From contig JAVXUO010003224.1 in assembly GCA_033065855.1 (NCBI GenBank), positions 124,001 to 188,000 of the forward strand: a stretch of 64,000 bases of DNA. The letters are read 5' to 3'. Below, one piece after another: positions 37,001 to 52,000 of the stretch; the stretch's first letter is position 1; each line of letters starts with the position of its first letter. The position numbers were made by a program, and so were the translations under genes. The notes beneath the pieces are model-generated. The model ran no database searches. It saw only the letters and a program-made list of their open reading frames with translations, and was not told the origin of the DNA. Source of the stretch: Escallonia rubra. Taxonomy: Eukaryota; Streptophyta; Magnoliopsida; Escalloniales; Escalloniaceae.

Positions 37001-40000
37001 TACCTGGAAACAGAAGGCAGAAGAAGCTCAATTTTAGAATACAATAAACTAAAGTCACTATAACGATCGGATCTCGACTATTTATTCCAAACCAAGATTG
37101 GCAATTTGGCATCTTCAAGAAAAAGTAAATTACAAGTATTTAAGGATAACATTAAGGAATCTACAAATACAATTAAAGATCTTTCCAAAGATTCGCTATT
37201 AGATGTTTTATACACACATACACACGTACACTACAGATAGAGAACCCCAATGTACAAATTTCTGTACAATTTTGCTCAAGTCTAGACTAGTTGCAGCTAT
37301 AACCAACATGAATGTGATCAAGTGTACACAGATAATTCCTTAATATAATTATGTTTTTCGGCTCTCACGTGAGGACGTAAAGTATAACAGAAGACTTGGT
37401 TAATGAGATAAACAATACAATCAACTGAAAGATGCTTGAGAAGAACCCTTGCTCGTTTTTTCTGAGTTAAGTAAAATTGGAGACATACGTGACTCGGCAA
37501 TGTTAACGACATGATTTCTTTTTAATAAAATGCTCTTCAGACTAAACAAAAATGGGACAAAAGCTTTTCCAATAAGGAAAAAAGTGTTGTCTTATCAAGC
37601 TTATGATATTTGACAACTTATGAATTGAACGGTGCACAATGAAAATATTGGATACTGCAAGTCATCTAGAAAGTAATGCAAACAAGTAGAAGTAATTCAA
37701 CTGTGTAGGTGGCAGAAAACTTAATTTATTCAACGGCTTTCACACGGAAGAAAGAATACAAAAAAAATAAGCATAAGAACAAACAAGTAGTCAATTGCGG
37801 TTTACGATCCACACCTCCCAAAATAGCTTAACCGTCCGACTTCCTTCAGTGTAACCACCGCTATACCGTGTGTAATTTTTTAAGTCGTCGACATCAATGT
37901 CATGTTTTCCACCTGAAAGCAACTGGAAAATCAAACATGAGGGTCAGGAATACATCTACAAAAAAGGAAAGCCAGCAGACAATTTTCAATGCAAAACCTA
38001 CAACCACCACAACCAACAGCATGCATATTCAACACCATGAAAAACAAATTGAACGGAAAAGGGTTTGAAATTGCAGAATACGAATCTTGGTTTTCATATA
38101 GCCGCACTTAATCTTGCTTTAGAAAAGTTTTATTCTGGTCCCCTTTTTTGTTTTCGATGTACTTTCATACTTTAGTAAGATCTATATCAAGCATAGTACT
38201 AGCCCCTAGCGCAGTAAAACTGGAGATTGTGTTCTTCAACTCTCAGTTAGTCAGTCCTGGCAGATCACCAAAACTTGGGTATCTGGAGCAAAACTAGCCT
38301 TCTGTGGAAGAACACTTCTAACATAAAAGATTAAATTTTGTTTCTTCTTTTTCTTCATTAGGTTTACAGTACGTCTTCGACTGCCATTGAAAGCAGTCTT
38401 GATTCCACCAAATCATACTCTTGTAAATTATGTGTCACGTAGCCTCCAAACGTGACAGTATTGGGTATGCGTATAAGTCAAAGACATGTGGACAAGGCAA
38501 GAGATTCATATATCTTATTAGTATCCGCCAACTAGTAGGCTAAAATAGTGCTTTATATAGCATAGAGTGTTCAAACCACGAAGGGTAAAATAGTGCTTTC
38601 TGTACCATAGAATGTCCAAACCATGAACCTCTCTCATTATCTCATCAAAAAGTGAAAGCTCGGATCATTCTCTCTCCTGCACTACTTTTCCAGCTTTTTG
38701 GTATGAAGTTTCTGCCTTAAGGTAACAGGTTAGCAGAGAAATTCGTTACTTTATCTGAGCCAAACCCGGGATTGCGGTCTCATACAACAGCATCAATCAT
38801 CATCTCATTCACTGCGTTATGTAGCTAGCTTTTGGCCACAAACTTCCTGCCTTAAAGGTCACCTGTTAGCAGTGGTGGAACCAGGAGTTCACTCCAGGGG
38901 GTGCAAAAATTATATCGAAGTCTCTGCTACTGTTTCTAGGATATTAAAACCATAACTGCAACAACGAACAAAAGGGAGCATACCGAAATTGCGACAATCT
39001 GAAGCACTGACCAGAAATAGTTGTGGTGAAAGTTTAAATTCCGACGAAATAAATTAGTCAATTTTTTTTTTTTTTGGCTAGTAATGGTAGAAATCTATTG
39101 AGCCTACATGTTGTAACTTTAGTGCTTCTATATCTGTCAAAACTGAATAACAAGTTTACACACCTCAAGTTGCCTATGCTACCACTTCTTGGAAAATTAT
39201 ATTCAGTCTGCATTGTTGTTAGTGTAAATGGGTTATCTTTTAGGCGTAAAGATTTCACAAGAAAAGGCAATGTATTCCTTTATTAAGTAACTATCACCAA
39301 TTTCGTAACTCCCACATATAATAAATTTTTATAACCGGAAATGTGAAACCAGCAAACTTTTCTATGAGAAAGTACCAGTCAACAATCAAAGTTTCAACTC
39401 ACCACAACACTATGGGAGAGTGCTTCAGTTATAATTGATGTTCTGTTTTACGTAGCAAAAGACATTAACTTATTGGTCCAATTATATGCAGTAGAATACT
39501 TGTGATATGCTGGAAAACAATAAACATAAGGACTGAGTCATCTTGCCCGAATAGCAAGAATGTCTACTATTGGCATGCCTCTATGTATTCAGACTTCCAT
39601 CTGTGGTGGATCTGTGGTAAAAACCAAGAAAAGACTTTTGTTTGGTTTGATTCTCTAGAACTAGAATATAATGAACATATATGTGCAATTCAAATGCAAA
39701 ACTAATATGTATCTGCTACATCATAGAATAGGTAAATTAGAAGAAAGATATGGTCTAAAAGCATGTTAAGCCACAACAGACCTGCTAGAAAATCAAAGCA
39801 GACCAGTGCTGTATTATCCTCAGAACTCCATACATTTTCATCATTTCTTCAATGAAAGTTATCCAACAAAATGAGCAACATTATATTACAAACATGAAGT
39901 ACAATAAAGACCGTTTCCATTATACAAAAGGCAAACAGATGTGTTTTGCGAAGCAATGGAAGAAGTGGATTGAGATTTTAATCGTAATTATAATACAGCT

Positions 40001-43000
40001 ATATCTGAGAGTAGTGCCGGAATGTACTTGAGAGACGCAGTAAAATGAAGACTGCAGCATTTACATCAAAGGTATCCTGGAACGTACCATGAGATGCCGA
40101 AAACTTTTCATGACGGTATGTTAACCCATCTTTTCATGCTTCTATAAACATCCCCTTTTAGAGAAGCAGCCATCATGCTCGAGTACTCTGGAGCTACATA
40201 ACCGAGATCAGTTCAACCTTAAGCAACGCTAAAAGACGGGAGGGAGCCAGCCCGAGGTCTTCGTTGTCGTCGCTGGCGGAGGGATGCTGGCCGGTGGAGT
40301 CCTCGTCGTCGTCGCCGGTCACTCCCCCGCCTCACCGTCACCAGTCTTCTCTCGGATCTGGAACAAGAAGGCCGGTCTTCTCTCCAATCTGTTGGCTGTC
40401 TTGATGAGAGAGAGAGAGAGAGCCCCTGGCTGTGTCGCCGTCCGGCCGTCGCCCGTCGGCCAGGGAGAGATGCGAGAGTGAGTGGGTGTCTGGGTGAGAG
40501 AGTTGGGCAGAGAGAGGCGATGGAGTTATGGAGATTGGAGAGAGAGTCATGGAGATTGCAGAATGCAAAGAGAGTGGCTATGGAGTCATGGAGATTGGTG
40601 AAAAGAAATTTTTTTATTTGGAAGTTCAGAGGTACATTAGCCCCACCCCCCTCCGTCACCATGTGGTTCTGCCACTGCTGTTAGCTCTGACATTAGTTGC
40701 ATACAATAAGGCCTTTGTAATCAAATGAAACAGAGAAGATGGTTTGGCATCGTTTTGATCATTGCTATTGTTGTTGGTATTTGGCTATGAAGTACGGACA
40801 CGGGTGCGGATACGACACGGGTGCGGCATTTTTGAAAATTTTAGTATACGGGCTATGTTACATGGACTCTTCAAAATGCGTGAAATACCCGTGTCGGACA
40901 CTCGACACTTGGACATAGGTATGGGATACGTGTCCGACACATCCCGTAGGATATGCCACTAGGAACACTATATTATAGTGTTTCTTTTAGTTCACAATTG
41001 CTTTGAGATAATCTCAGCTTTAAATTAAAACAGTATGCTTATCATCAAACACTATGTAAACTAAGGAATAACTAAGAAACAAGAATAGGTAGAAATATTT
41101 TGTCTGTGTTCCCGTGTCTTGGGTATTGAGAAATAGACGAATCCCACACTTGAACACGTATCCAACTCGGACACTTGTACCAATCCATGTAACATAGGAT
41201 ACGAGTGAGGCGGGGATACGACAAATTTTGTAAATACTTTTTAACTATGTACCCTTAGTATTGAATTTCTAAACAATTTGAATCTATAGTATCATAATAT
41301 ATGTACTAGATATATGTTAAAAAAAAACTATAAATGCTCCAACCAAAGTAGTGAATGTTCAAGTTTAATGGACTGCTTCGTAAACTTTTGAAGTTTTCAA
41401 CCAAATTAATGAGAGTTTGTTAAGTTTAATAGGCTATTTTCTAAATATTAAAATTGTATAGTTGAACGGAATAAAGTTTGTGCATGTGGTACGACTTTTA
41501 TTTCTTTGAAGTATTGGGGCGGGTTTAAGTAAAAAGTTAATAAGTGGGTACTTGAATAAAATAACAAATTAGTGGATATAAGCTGTCAAAAAGTCAAAAG
41601 TCAACCACTTTAAGCACGGACACGGGTGCGGATACGTCGATACAGCAATTTGAAATATATATATATATATGGGTGCAGCTAGGATAAAGCAAATTTTTTA
41701 CAATTTTAAATATTTAATATATGCTTTTGAAATATATAATATATATATAATGAGTTATTGTACAAATATATAGAAATTATGTGGTCATTTTAGTCATCTA
41801 CTCATATATAAGAACAAATCCAAAAGAAGCTGCACATGTGGACTACCAAAGGCCACACAAGTGACAAAGCCCCACATAGAGTTGAAGAGTAAACAAAGTT
41901 TAGGCAGTTTTTCAAAATAAAAAAAGAAGTCTTGTTAAGGAAGATAGAGATTAGAGAAGTAGCTGTTGTGATGTGTTCACCGTCGCCAGAGTTCTTCTTC
42001 TTCTACTCCTGCTCTTAATTTTTTTTGGGTTATAGGAGTAGCGATGGCCATCGACGGCGCTGCCTCTGGCGGTGGCTGCTGCTTCCTCTTCTTTCTCCAC
42101 TCAAATTCCTCACCGGCGGTCGTCGGTGGTTTTGGGTGGTCGCAGGAGTCTCCGGTGGTCGTCGGTGGTCGCAGCTGGTCACTCGTGGCTATTTCGCCAC
42201 TGCCGCCACCTACTCTCTCTTAGAATCTCTCTCTCCCCTCTTTAACGATATGTTCATTTATGGTTTTAAAGTAAATGTTTCATATTTATACTTTGACCCC
42301 CAAAACCCATTTTTATTTTTTGACCCTAAAAATTCTTTTAAAATTTGTGTTTTCAGCCCATAAGTATCCGATACGCACCCAATCTGTATCGAAGCCGCAC
42401 CCGGTATTTAAAAACTTAAAAAAATAAATCATAAATATTGGACACGCACATGCGCTACACCCGACGCTCACCCGGTGCCAGTGCATCACCTCCAGTGCCG
42501 CACCTGTGCTACATAGGTCAACCATTTAAATATCTGTCTCCAGCCACATCGATAATTTCGACATCCCCTGTTCTTCTTCTTCTCTGGACTCAATAGATCG
42601 CTGCACGCCGCACACAGCACGCGGGTGAGTACTTCTTCCTTCTCCTCCTTGTCCTTGTCCTTCTCCTGCTTTTTCTTCTTCTCTCCAGTCTCCTCTCTCC
42701 TCTCTAGTTCCTTGCCAGTGATCACAAAAGGTGGTCGCTGGAGTTGCCGGTAGCCGCCGGTGGTCACAGATCTGCCCTTCCACAGATCCAATACACACTC
42801 GAGCCACACCAATATTTAAGACGTCACAAAAATAAATCAAAAATACCGGACATGCACCAATGCACACCAGGTGCTGGTGCTTCACCCTAAGTGCTGCACC
42901 TGTGCTTCAGAGGTGTTTGGCCTGAACAAAACTCTACGATGTCAACAACGAATCTCCTGTTGAAAGAATGTGGTAAAAACTTCTTTTGAAGTGACTTGAC

Positions 43001-46000
43001 TATCCTGTGGTTCCAACAGATTGAAACATAAGCTGGCAGTTGCAATTTTGGCCATCTGAGATTTTGGGGATAAAACCAGTACGAGTTATGGTCCATTTGC
43101 TGCCAATTCCGCAATCCCCGGGATGATGGATCTCTTGGTTATCTGCTTGTCGTCACGGCCTTAGAGAATATAGATCATCATGTGCAATAAGGATGGAAAA
43201 CCTATGAGACCTTTTCTTCTTTGTCTGGTGGCTACGGAACAATGGGGATACAGTTCTGTATTCCAGGTGTAGGAAGCTTCTTCACTACCTTCGACATTGC
43301 TTTTTTGAGGCAAACAAAGCTTGTTAGAGATTGGAACAGGCTCTAGCCACTTCTGGGTTCCTCATTACGAAGGGAAAGCGGATATCCAAGATCTGACAAA
43401 GGTGGGTGCTCCATGGGGCCGTAGTGGTTCTCAGAGGGGGTCCATTCTACCCCCTTAGCATCTGGACGGGCTAGGAAGCTGCTAGAATATCTGCTTACTA
43501 CTTTATGCAGAATTTTAACCTTCTCTCGTACAGAAGGAGTTCTGATTGTCGCTTTTGTAGATAAGTTGTTTCGAGGCACATATTTCAATCTAATCGGACG
43601 AGAAATTAATGAGATGGCTAAGTATAGGATTGATAGACTAGGGACTGAGATGCATATAATGCAATACATACCAAATTCAGCATTTCAGTTTGACTTTTCA
43701 AAAAAATAGGGCTGAATGAGAGAACCTATTGTTTAGGAAAGGAAACTAGATTTTAACAAACACTGAAGTCCTGCTTAAAAAGAACGCAGTTTCTTTTAGT
43801 TCGAATGAATCAGAAGACACACTGAAGTCCTGCTTATTAGAAGCATAGAAAAATACGCAAGTAATAACAAGAGACAACAAAAGCAAATGCTGTATCAGGT
43901 ATATGCAAAACCATACATAGATGAACGCCCATTGAAAAATAACAGCATACTCAAATGGTTAAAAAAGAAGGAAGTACCTGATTAAATTCACTTGCATTAA
44001 ATAACTTTAACCAGGATGGAGATATAAGATCTGCCAATCCTCTATAGAATGCGTTTGCTAAAGGCAGTACCTGCGATCAAATGCCAGCAACAAGATGAGT
44101 GTGCTTGTACATAAAACAAGTTTCTAAATTTTACAACACCACCAATAAATACCTGCCGATTAAGTTTATAGTCTGCAATTGCATGAACGTATTGCAACTT
44201 GTTCTCATTTGTCACGCAGATATCTTTGCCACCCGGTTTAAGCTCAATAACATGCCTTTTTCCAAACGATTCTTCAGTAACTGTAAAATCCAGAGAGAGC
44301 TCCTTGACATCACTGTCATAATGCTGCATAAACCAACATCATAAAATTTCAAATCTATATACATGTGTACAATGTACGGCATTTGAACAATACAAAAGCA
44401 TAAGAAGTAAACAGAAGGCGGCTGTGAGTCAAAGCAGAAGTAAGCAAGAAACCATACCTCTTAACTATTTCAGGTTAATCTCTTTAGACTCATCATGACT
44501 TTCCATCTCTCGTAGCTCATTTAGTATATATACCAACAGACATCTTCTACTTTATGCCATTATTAGCAATAAGTTCCATGAATGCCCCATTAAAAACCAG
44601 TATGGCTATTTCTAGGTGTCTTAAAAAAGTATTAGGTAGTTATTATATTTCCTGGCCATGGTATTCATCCTGCTTTCACATCTTCTTCCTTACACATCCT
44701 GGCACTGTAAGGCAAGGGAGGAACATTACATTATTGGAAAAGACGTGGTGATGCCTGCAGATTTTTGGAAGGCAGCTGCAACTTTACACTAAAATCTAGT
44801 ACATAATCTAATTAACCTTTCCACTCCTTGGAACAAAATTATTCACTCCTTGGAGTAAAAAAATTTGAGTAGAAGCAAATGTGTTTAATTTTGAAGCCCA
44901 AGTGTTCCAATTGGCCACTGCAAGGTTATTCTAGGCATTTTGCAAAATGATTGCCCTAGTAAACAACTGAAATATGTCCATTTCCTGCAATGGATTTGGT
45001 ATGAGAATTCAGGTACTCCTGCAAAGACGATATCAACTCCTGGTAAAGAAGAAACCCAAAAAGTCAAACATACCTCCATACCAAGAACACGCACTGCTCT
45101 CACTAGAGAAAAAAGATGTACATAAGAATACTTTGGATGTTTATAGATCTCCATATGTCAACTCCATGGAAGTGAACTCAGCTCCCTACAACCACACCCC
45201 ACCCCACCCCCCACTCCCCCGGTGAATTGTATTCAAGTATACTCAAAAGTCGAGATCAATCAAGCAAACCCAAACCTAAAGACTAGTTCCACTTACGAAT
45301 TATCTCAATGCATGAAATGATCAACACAACTACTACTTCAGGCCCCTTTATGTGCTCTATAAAGACTTTGCTGTACCAAAATCAATATCAGCCAAAGATT
45401 CCATGAAGTAAACAGAGAAAATTTTGACGTGAACTGGAGTACTGAAAATGATAAAACTGCTCCAGGCCCATAATACCACAAAAGAAGCTCCAAGCATGCT
45501 TTTTACACAAAATCAGGACTGCAAAAAAAATATTGCAAAAGAAAGAAAAAAAGAACTCATTCCACTAAACGATTCTATCAGCAGCCTGGTAGAGACCAGG
45601 ATCACATTTCAAGCCAAGCAACAGAAATTGCAGATAAAACCTACTCTTCCATTTCCCATCAAACTCGAGATCTATAAATATGTTTCCACATTGACACAAT
45701 TGGAAAGGCTGTTTCTGAATTTTTGATTTTTCAATCATCAAAAGCAATATTACCTTAACATACATGAGATTCCTGTAGAGCTCAGGATCCAGTGTTGATA
45801 ATTCATCGAGAAAGCTATAGCGTCCTAAAAGTTTTTGCACAAAAACATGTGAAAAGGAATAATCTAGCAATATTCCTTCGTAAAGCGCTTTGCCAACAAC
45901 TCTTCCAAGAAACTCAATCATTTGAGCTCCATTCTCCACAACTCTTGCAGCAGTATTAGGGATTAGAAGTCTGTCTGAAGTTGAGGTCTGTGAGAATAGC

Positions 46001-49000
46001 CCATACCTTAGACGTTAAAAAGAACAATATAGTCAAAAAGAAAGAGAAAAAACGGAATAGAAAAGCAGGAGACAACACAAGGGCCCATCATACTTACTCA
46101 GGGGTAAATGCGGCTTTTGCAATTTCAGTCAGAAACTCCTTGGATAGGCCACCATAATCCAGGCCAGCTTCTGGAAGGCCACATTCACTAACAAAAGAAA
46201 CATGGATGCTAGACTTTAACCTTGACCCAAGAGAATTTAATTGTTGGAATCCATCTTCAACAATATGACCTCGACGAATTACGATTTCAACCGATTGTGG
46301 ACCAGGTCCAACCATTTCACCTGCCATTCTTCTAGATACTTTATCCATGCTAATAAATTCTCTGAACATCTGAACTCTGCCAAGGAAAAGAGACTTACAA
46401 GCTACAATTGCAAGAAACCTCACTCTTCTTCAAGAAAACATATTGGTGTGGATAAATAAGTCACTATCTCAAATAACCAAACCAAAAGAGAGAGAGAAAC
46501 TACTTAAATAAACAAGACCAAGGATCTTTTTTTTTTTAAAAAAAGCCATCAAAGGAAATAGAATGATCCAACTTGAAGGAATGGTAAAGAAAAAAAGCCA
46601 CAGTGGATTTGCTAGTCTGAGTAAGCAGCTCTAGTGGTTAAGCCTCGGCAGCAAACAAATGGGCCATGAAATAAACACTATGCAATAATCTTAAGTTCAA
46701 GGTATAAAGATGCACACATAAGCCAAACTTTATGCATGAATAAAGCTCGTGAAAGGTGGTTTTTATGAAGAACAAAGCCGATATTCAGGGTTCTCACTTT
46801 AAACATTGTTATCCTCTCGAAAGCCTATTACCGTCTGAAGGTATAGAAGTAATTGAAGAATTAAGAGAGAAGATACTGCAAAGAGTTAAGTGAAAAGATA
46901 ATGTAACCCTAGGCGTGAGTTTATCAATTTATTAAATACCTTTCTTCAAAGGGATAGACATGTGGAGTAGTTGTGATGACAGAACGCATACTTGGAACGA
47001 CCAAAGAATCATCAAGCCTCGTAGTAGCAGACAAAGCTTCATGAGTTCGGGCAGCTACAGCAATTGGTGGCCGATTCTTTCTAGCAGGTGAAAGCCACAA
47101 AGCAGAAGGGCAGAATCGGTGCCTGCAGTCCCTTTCATACAGCAGATGCAGACATCGAACTGCAGCATCCACAAGCGACCTATTCTTCTCGCCTGTACCG
47201 TGGAACAAGGCATTGTATACTAAAGTATTGAGCACTGAAGCAACTTTTTGTTGCTGCTCCAGCATGAAGGGAACCTGGTTTATAAGCTACAGTGCATTAG
47301 TACGTGTAACTTAGGAACAGCGGAAATCATTGCAAGAATCAGAGGCACTAAAAAAGCATATGATCGTCAGACCTGTTTATCATAAAATTCAATGTCGTCC
47401 AGAACTAATAAGAGGTGAGAATAAGTTGCACAGAAGAGATGAAGCAGACAAGAGGAACCTTCTGAAATACCCTCTGGACCCCGCCTCAAAGGCTCTACAT
47501 CCCATACATCACAAGATTCCTCTTCGATCTGGTCGGGCCTGGTCTTTTCACTGTTCGAATCTACATCATCATAATCTGCTTGTGACTTGCTTGTGAACTT
47601 TTGCAATGCATTGACCCATTTATTGCCTACATCCTTAGCTGCACTTTTTTGCTTTCTTCCAGAAATCCTATCATTCTTATTTCCAGATATTTTACTTTTA
47701 CAGAGACCACTATCCTTAGCAATAAGACCCTTTCCAGAGACGAGGGATTTCTCTAGTGCTCCCCAAAGATCGACAAGAAATCCAGGGGTAAATGACAGCA
47801 TGTTGAGCACAGGCAATGACCCAACCAAAGGATTCAGGATAGAAAATATTTTAAGCATGTAACAATAGTAATATGCTACATCCAGCAGTTCATACTTTCC
47901 CAGAGAACCCAGATTGTCTATAGACAAGTTTTCCAAGGTCAAAAGTTTTATAAGATGCCACTGTTGACAAACAGGCCTGAAAAAGTCCATGTATGACATT
48001 TTTAAGGATCCATGAGTTGTCCGAGTCTCAAGCAGCAGTTTCTGTAAGAAATCAGCGGAAGTCTCACTGTTGACTTGGATTTCCTGGTTCTCTCTCACAT
48101 ATCCAAAATTCTCTAACCAAGATAATAAGTTCTCTGAAAGAATGATAACAGCACGGATGTAGGAACCATAGTGTAAGCCTGCAGTGAACTTTCCAGGATC
48201 CACGCAACTGTTCTCACTACCGGTTGCGAGAGATATAACATTTGCAAGAGCCCAACCAATTGGCGGAATCGTATTTGAAGAAGTTATTTTCAAGTGATCC
48301 ACCTCCGAAATTTCCTTTAAGATTTTCTCTTTCGATGTCTGCCATCACCTGCCAAACTTTAATCAGCTGCCCATATATTTGCCTTTTTTCAGATGAGAAG
48401 TTGGATCAGAGAAAGAAACAAGATTTTCATGCATTCTGGTGCCAATAGCAAAACCTTCTTGAAAAGAGCATTTAAAGAGAATGCAGGATTGATATGAACC
48501 CCCCCATACCATGAAGAGATCACCACAATGGAAGCAACATACTAGGCAATGCTTGTAAATATTGCTAAACATGCACATTTATATATGAACTCTCCTAAGC
48601 CACTTTTGTAGCAGGGCACGTGGCAAGACATAACAACATGATAATGCAAGAGGAAAGAATACCCTCATAGTTAGGAATCGGACTATCTGAGAAAATCCAA
48701 GGTTATCAAAGGAAAGAGAGGTTACCAAAAATTTAATTCTGCATCAAGTTTCCGGATATGTTCAATAAGTACCTCAAGTAAAAAATATTTTTGACGCTCT
48801 AAAGAAGAAATCACCACAGGCAGATGGGAAGGGAAATCAATGATGGGAGAAAACAGAAGAAGATGGAAGCATAGGGCGAGTTTGAAAACTTCTTTTTTCA
48901 ATGCAAAATTATCCGAACACAAGAAGGGGGGCGGGGGGAAGGGGTTGTTCTCCAGTATAGTGGTGCAATGAGTGTTAACTTGCCCAGACAGACACACGTA

Positions 49001-52000
49001 TATAAGAGCCTATTTGTCTATGGACATATGTTCATTTCAACTGGTAAGCCTTACCAATAGCATTCTGAAGCAAGGTGATAATACGGACTCGTGCTTCAAA
49101 GCCGATAAAAGCACAGCCGGCAGACGTTGAGCAAAGCAGGGTATTGTAAGTAGAAACACACAAAACTGTTCAGCAGCATACATCACATTACAGGGACCAC
49201 TGCCATTTATATCCAAGTTCGCAATATGAAAGGGCCGTAACGCTAGAGTGATTGCACTTGCCGTAATCAAGAATTTATCATCTGCCTGGACAGAACTATT
49301 CATTTGTGTATAAAATGGCGGATCCAAACAACTAATATATCTTCTGATACAGATGTACATCCTGCTTTCCTTACTACCCATAAACTGAACTAGATCCTTC
49401 ACTGCTATATTCGCATCTCGCAGACTACTATTAGTAACGCATTTCCACTCTTTCAGATCGGTTAAGATAACAAGAAAACGCATTGCTAGAGACGTAAGGA
49501 GAACAATATCCTGACCCCCTTGGGGGGAGTAGTCACACTCTCCAAGAATGAGCAAGGACAGGGAAACCAGCCTCTTTGCTTGATAGATCCATAACCTTCT
49601 CTCTTCGGAGGTACATATTGCCAGAGTGCAAAAGTTTCTCTCTGGATCTACAGATCAAGAAGGTCAGTACACCAAGTGTTAAATCATGAGGACAAACCAA
49701 GAGTTCAAAGATTGAACAGCATAAATTCACTGACAAGTGCAACGATCAAAGCATATCACTCACAGGTGGATGAAAGAAAGCGAAGGGCTACACGGAAATC
49801 AAGCAATGGAAGAGCTACGGCTAATCTGTTTTGCCTATGCATGCCCAATAATACAATTATTAAGTTAAACATGACAGTGGATTAGGCGATTAGCACGGTT
49901 CTTTTGTCTTTTCCAATATTTACAATGTTTAGGAACCAGAATTTAGGAGGCTGTGTGCCATTAGTCCGTGGCTATCAACGATCCATTTACTGGACTGATA
50001 AACCATCTTCTCTGCAATTTGCCACCAGCAGTAGGAGCACTATTTCATATGATTGGAAACCTAGACTAGTGGTCATGCGGTAGCATTTTATAAGGAACAG
50101 AATGGGGCACTTTTAGAAAGGCTATAGAATGACACATCAGTGGCACGATTGTTTCTAAGGTAATAGGACGTTTTGTGCTTGGTCGTTTTCCATGTTCTTT
50201 TCCACTTTGTCTGAACATTTAAATTTAGAAACTATTTAATCCCTTGTGAACATCCAGGTAAAATTTCTGTTATCCGCACCTCATTTTACTAGGAAGCCCA
50301 CTTTAATCTTAACAGAAGGAAACGGAACCTAGCAGAAAATTCTGTTGAGTATGTCTTCAACAATTCTGTTTAAAAAGCAGGAATGCGAAAGCGAGAAAGT
50401 ACTCTAAAAGAATTTCCACGGTCTCATATTTATGCATTTTCGAGCCACTAGAACTTCCTATTTATTCGAGCGAGAGATTTAAAGGCACTACCAGGGCTGC
50501 AGCAGGAGGCAAGATTAAGCATTCTAATCCGTACAGTCATATGACTTATTTTGTGTCTTTCCACGTGGAATAAGTAGAATCTCATCTATCAACCGTCTTC
50601 AATGCCTTTGGACAGTCATGTGAATGTCAATCAACCTATGTTACATGGACTCTCCAGAGTGCGTGAAGTTCCCGTGCCTCACACTCGACAGTTGGACATG
50701 GGTTTGGAATATGTGCTCCATTATGAACACTATCTATAACACTATCTTATAGTATTTCCTTTAATTTGTTATTGCTTTTTAGTTATTTTCCAAGGTGACA
50801 TGGTGTTTAGTGTGATGCACATGGTTTTAACTGAGAACACTCGTACCGAGTCCATGTAGCAGAGCCATCAACCCATGTCAGCAGAATTAGTAGAGAACTT
50901 GTCAACAGAATTATAGATGAGAAAAAGTTACAAGTAATAATGAGTCTCTCTAGCCCTATTTGCAAAATTTCCTTAAAAAGAAATGGCTAGATAGTCTCCA
51001 CACCCATATGCGCACGCTCATTCCTCCAAAGCTAAATAGCAGGCGCTTCCATAATAATTGTAGTCCAAGCCACATCAGAAAAGGAAGAAAATTCCACTGG
51101 CCTTTAAACTCCAATCAACCCAGTCTACCAAGTCGCATTGGAAAACTGAATCCATGCCTCTTGCTTAACAAGACACTGCCAATTCTCAGGGGCATGGTCA
51201 CAATCTCTGAGCTCATGAAGGGAAGATTCACATGGATAAAAGCACCGCGAGCAGCAAGCATCGTCCAAAAGGGAACATCTGCAGTTCAAATCCTTAGTAA
51301 AGCCTACTGTGTCATGCTAGCCACACTAGCTGTCTTGCTCTTAAATGACCAGTAAGGAACCACAGCTTCTACAATCAGGATTCTGTCTGAAAAAAGTATT
51401 TAGCTTCAAAGCCAGAGATATAGACTAATTTGGTTATGTTAGCTGTAAAACTATTTAAGGAAATCCAAAGCTTACGTGCTCCATTTGTTCGACCATAGCA
51501 CACTAAAAGAGGCCTAAATAGCAACATTTTTGACTCCTGTATGCCGTTCACATAACTTGTAATCATTCTTAAGATTATATTTTGAAATGTTCCCCACCTT
51601 TGGACATGAGCCCAACTACTTACTTACAAACCTTAAGACCAATTAGTTTATGCACTTCGATTTTTTTATTGAAAAAGCAACAGGGTGGTATAATAACAAT
51701 CTTGTCCTGTAAAGATATACGTAACTATAGTTAACGTACTGCAAACAAAATTCGACCTAAAAATGAATAACCTCTACAGAAAGAGTAAGCAAAAGAAGTC
51801 TAGTGACTGGCAAAGCAGAAAAAATGGCATACCGGTCGAACGCATGCTTTCCAATAAAATTCTGAAGCAATCCTTCATACAGTTGATATCTTGGTCTTGA
51901 ATTTTCTGATGTCGAGTTGATAGAAATGTAACAAAGAAAAGAAAAGGTCTCAAGAAACTACCAGAAATCCACTTTCTGTTTATAGGAACATCACGACAGT

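Larger units (their letters stand above)
37923..43977 (-). other. UPL7 intron 10, 6 kb, repeat-filled
   Basis: The largest intron of the gene. It holds a short tandem duplication (about 38540-38626, core AAAATAGTGCTTT), a hAT-like element (38871-40677), a MULE-type MITE (40854-41196) and a field of related GGGTGCGGATACG repeats (about 40790-42915). The part 42920-43977 shows no recognised feature. Confidence 0.7.

Noticed and set aside
40219..40662. A 147-codon minus-strand frame, Arg/Ser-rich
   Set aside because: It lies in the GC-rich end of the hAT-like element, has low-complexity RRRQRR and SLSLS runs from simple repeats, and has no recognisable domain.
43343..43669. A 108-codon minus-strand frame in UPL7 intron 10, possibly an organelle-derived insert
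   Set aside because: The wording [17 protein letters not shown] looked familiar, but I could not tie it to any organellar gene; left unannotated.
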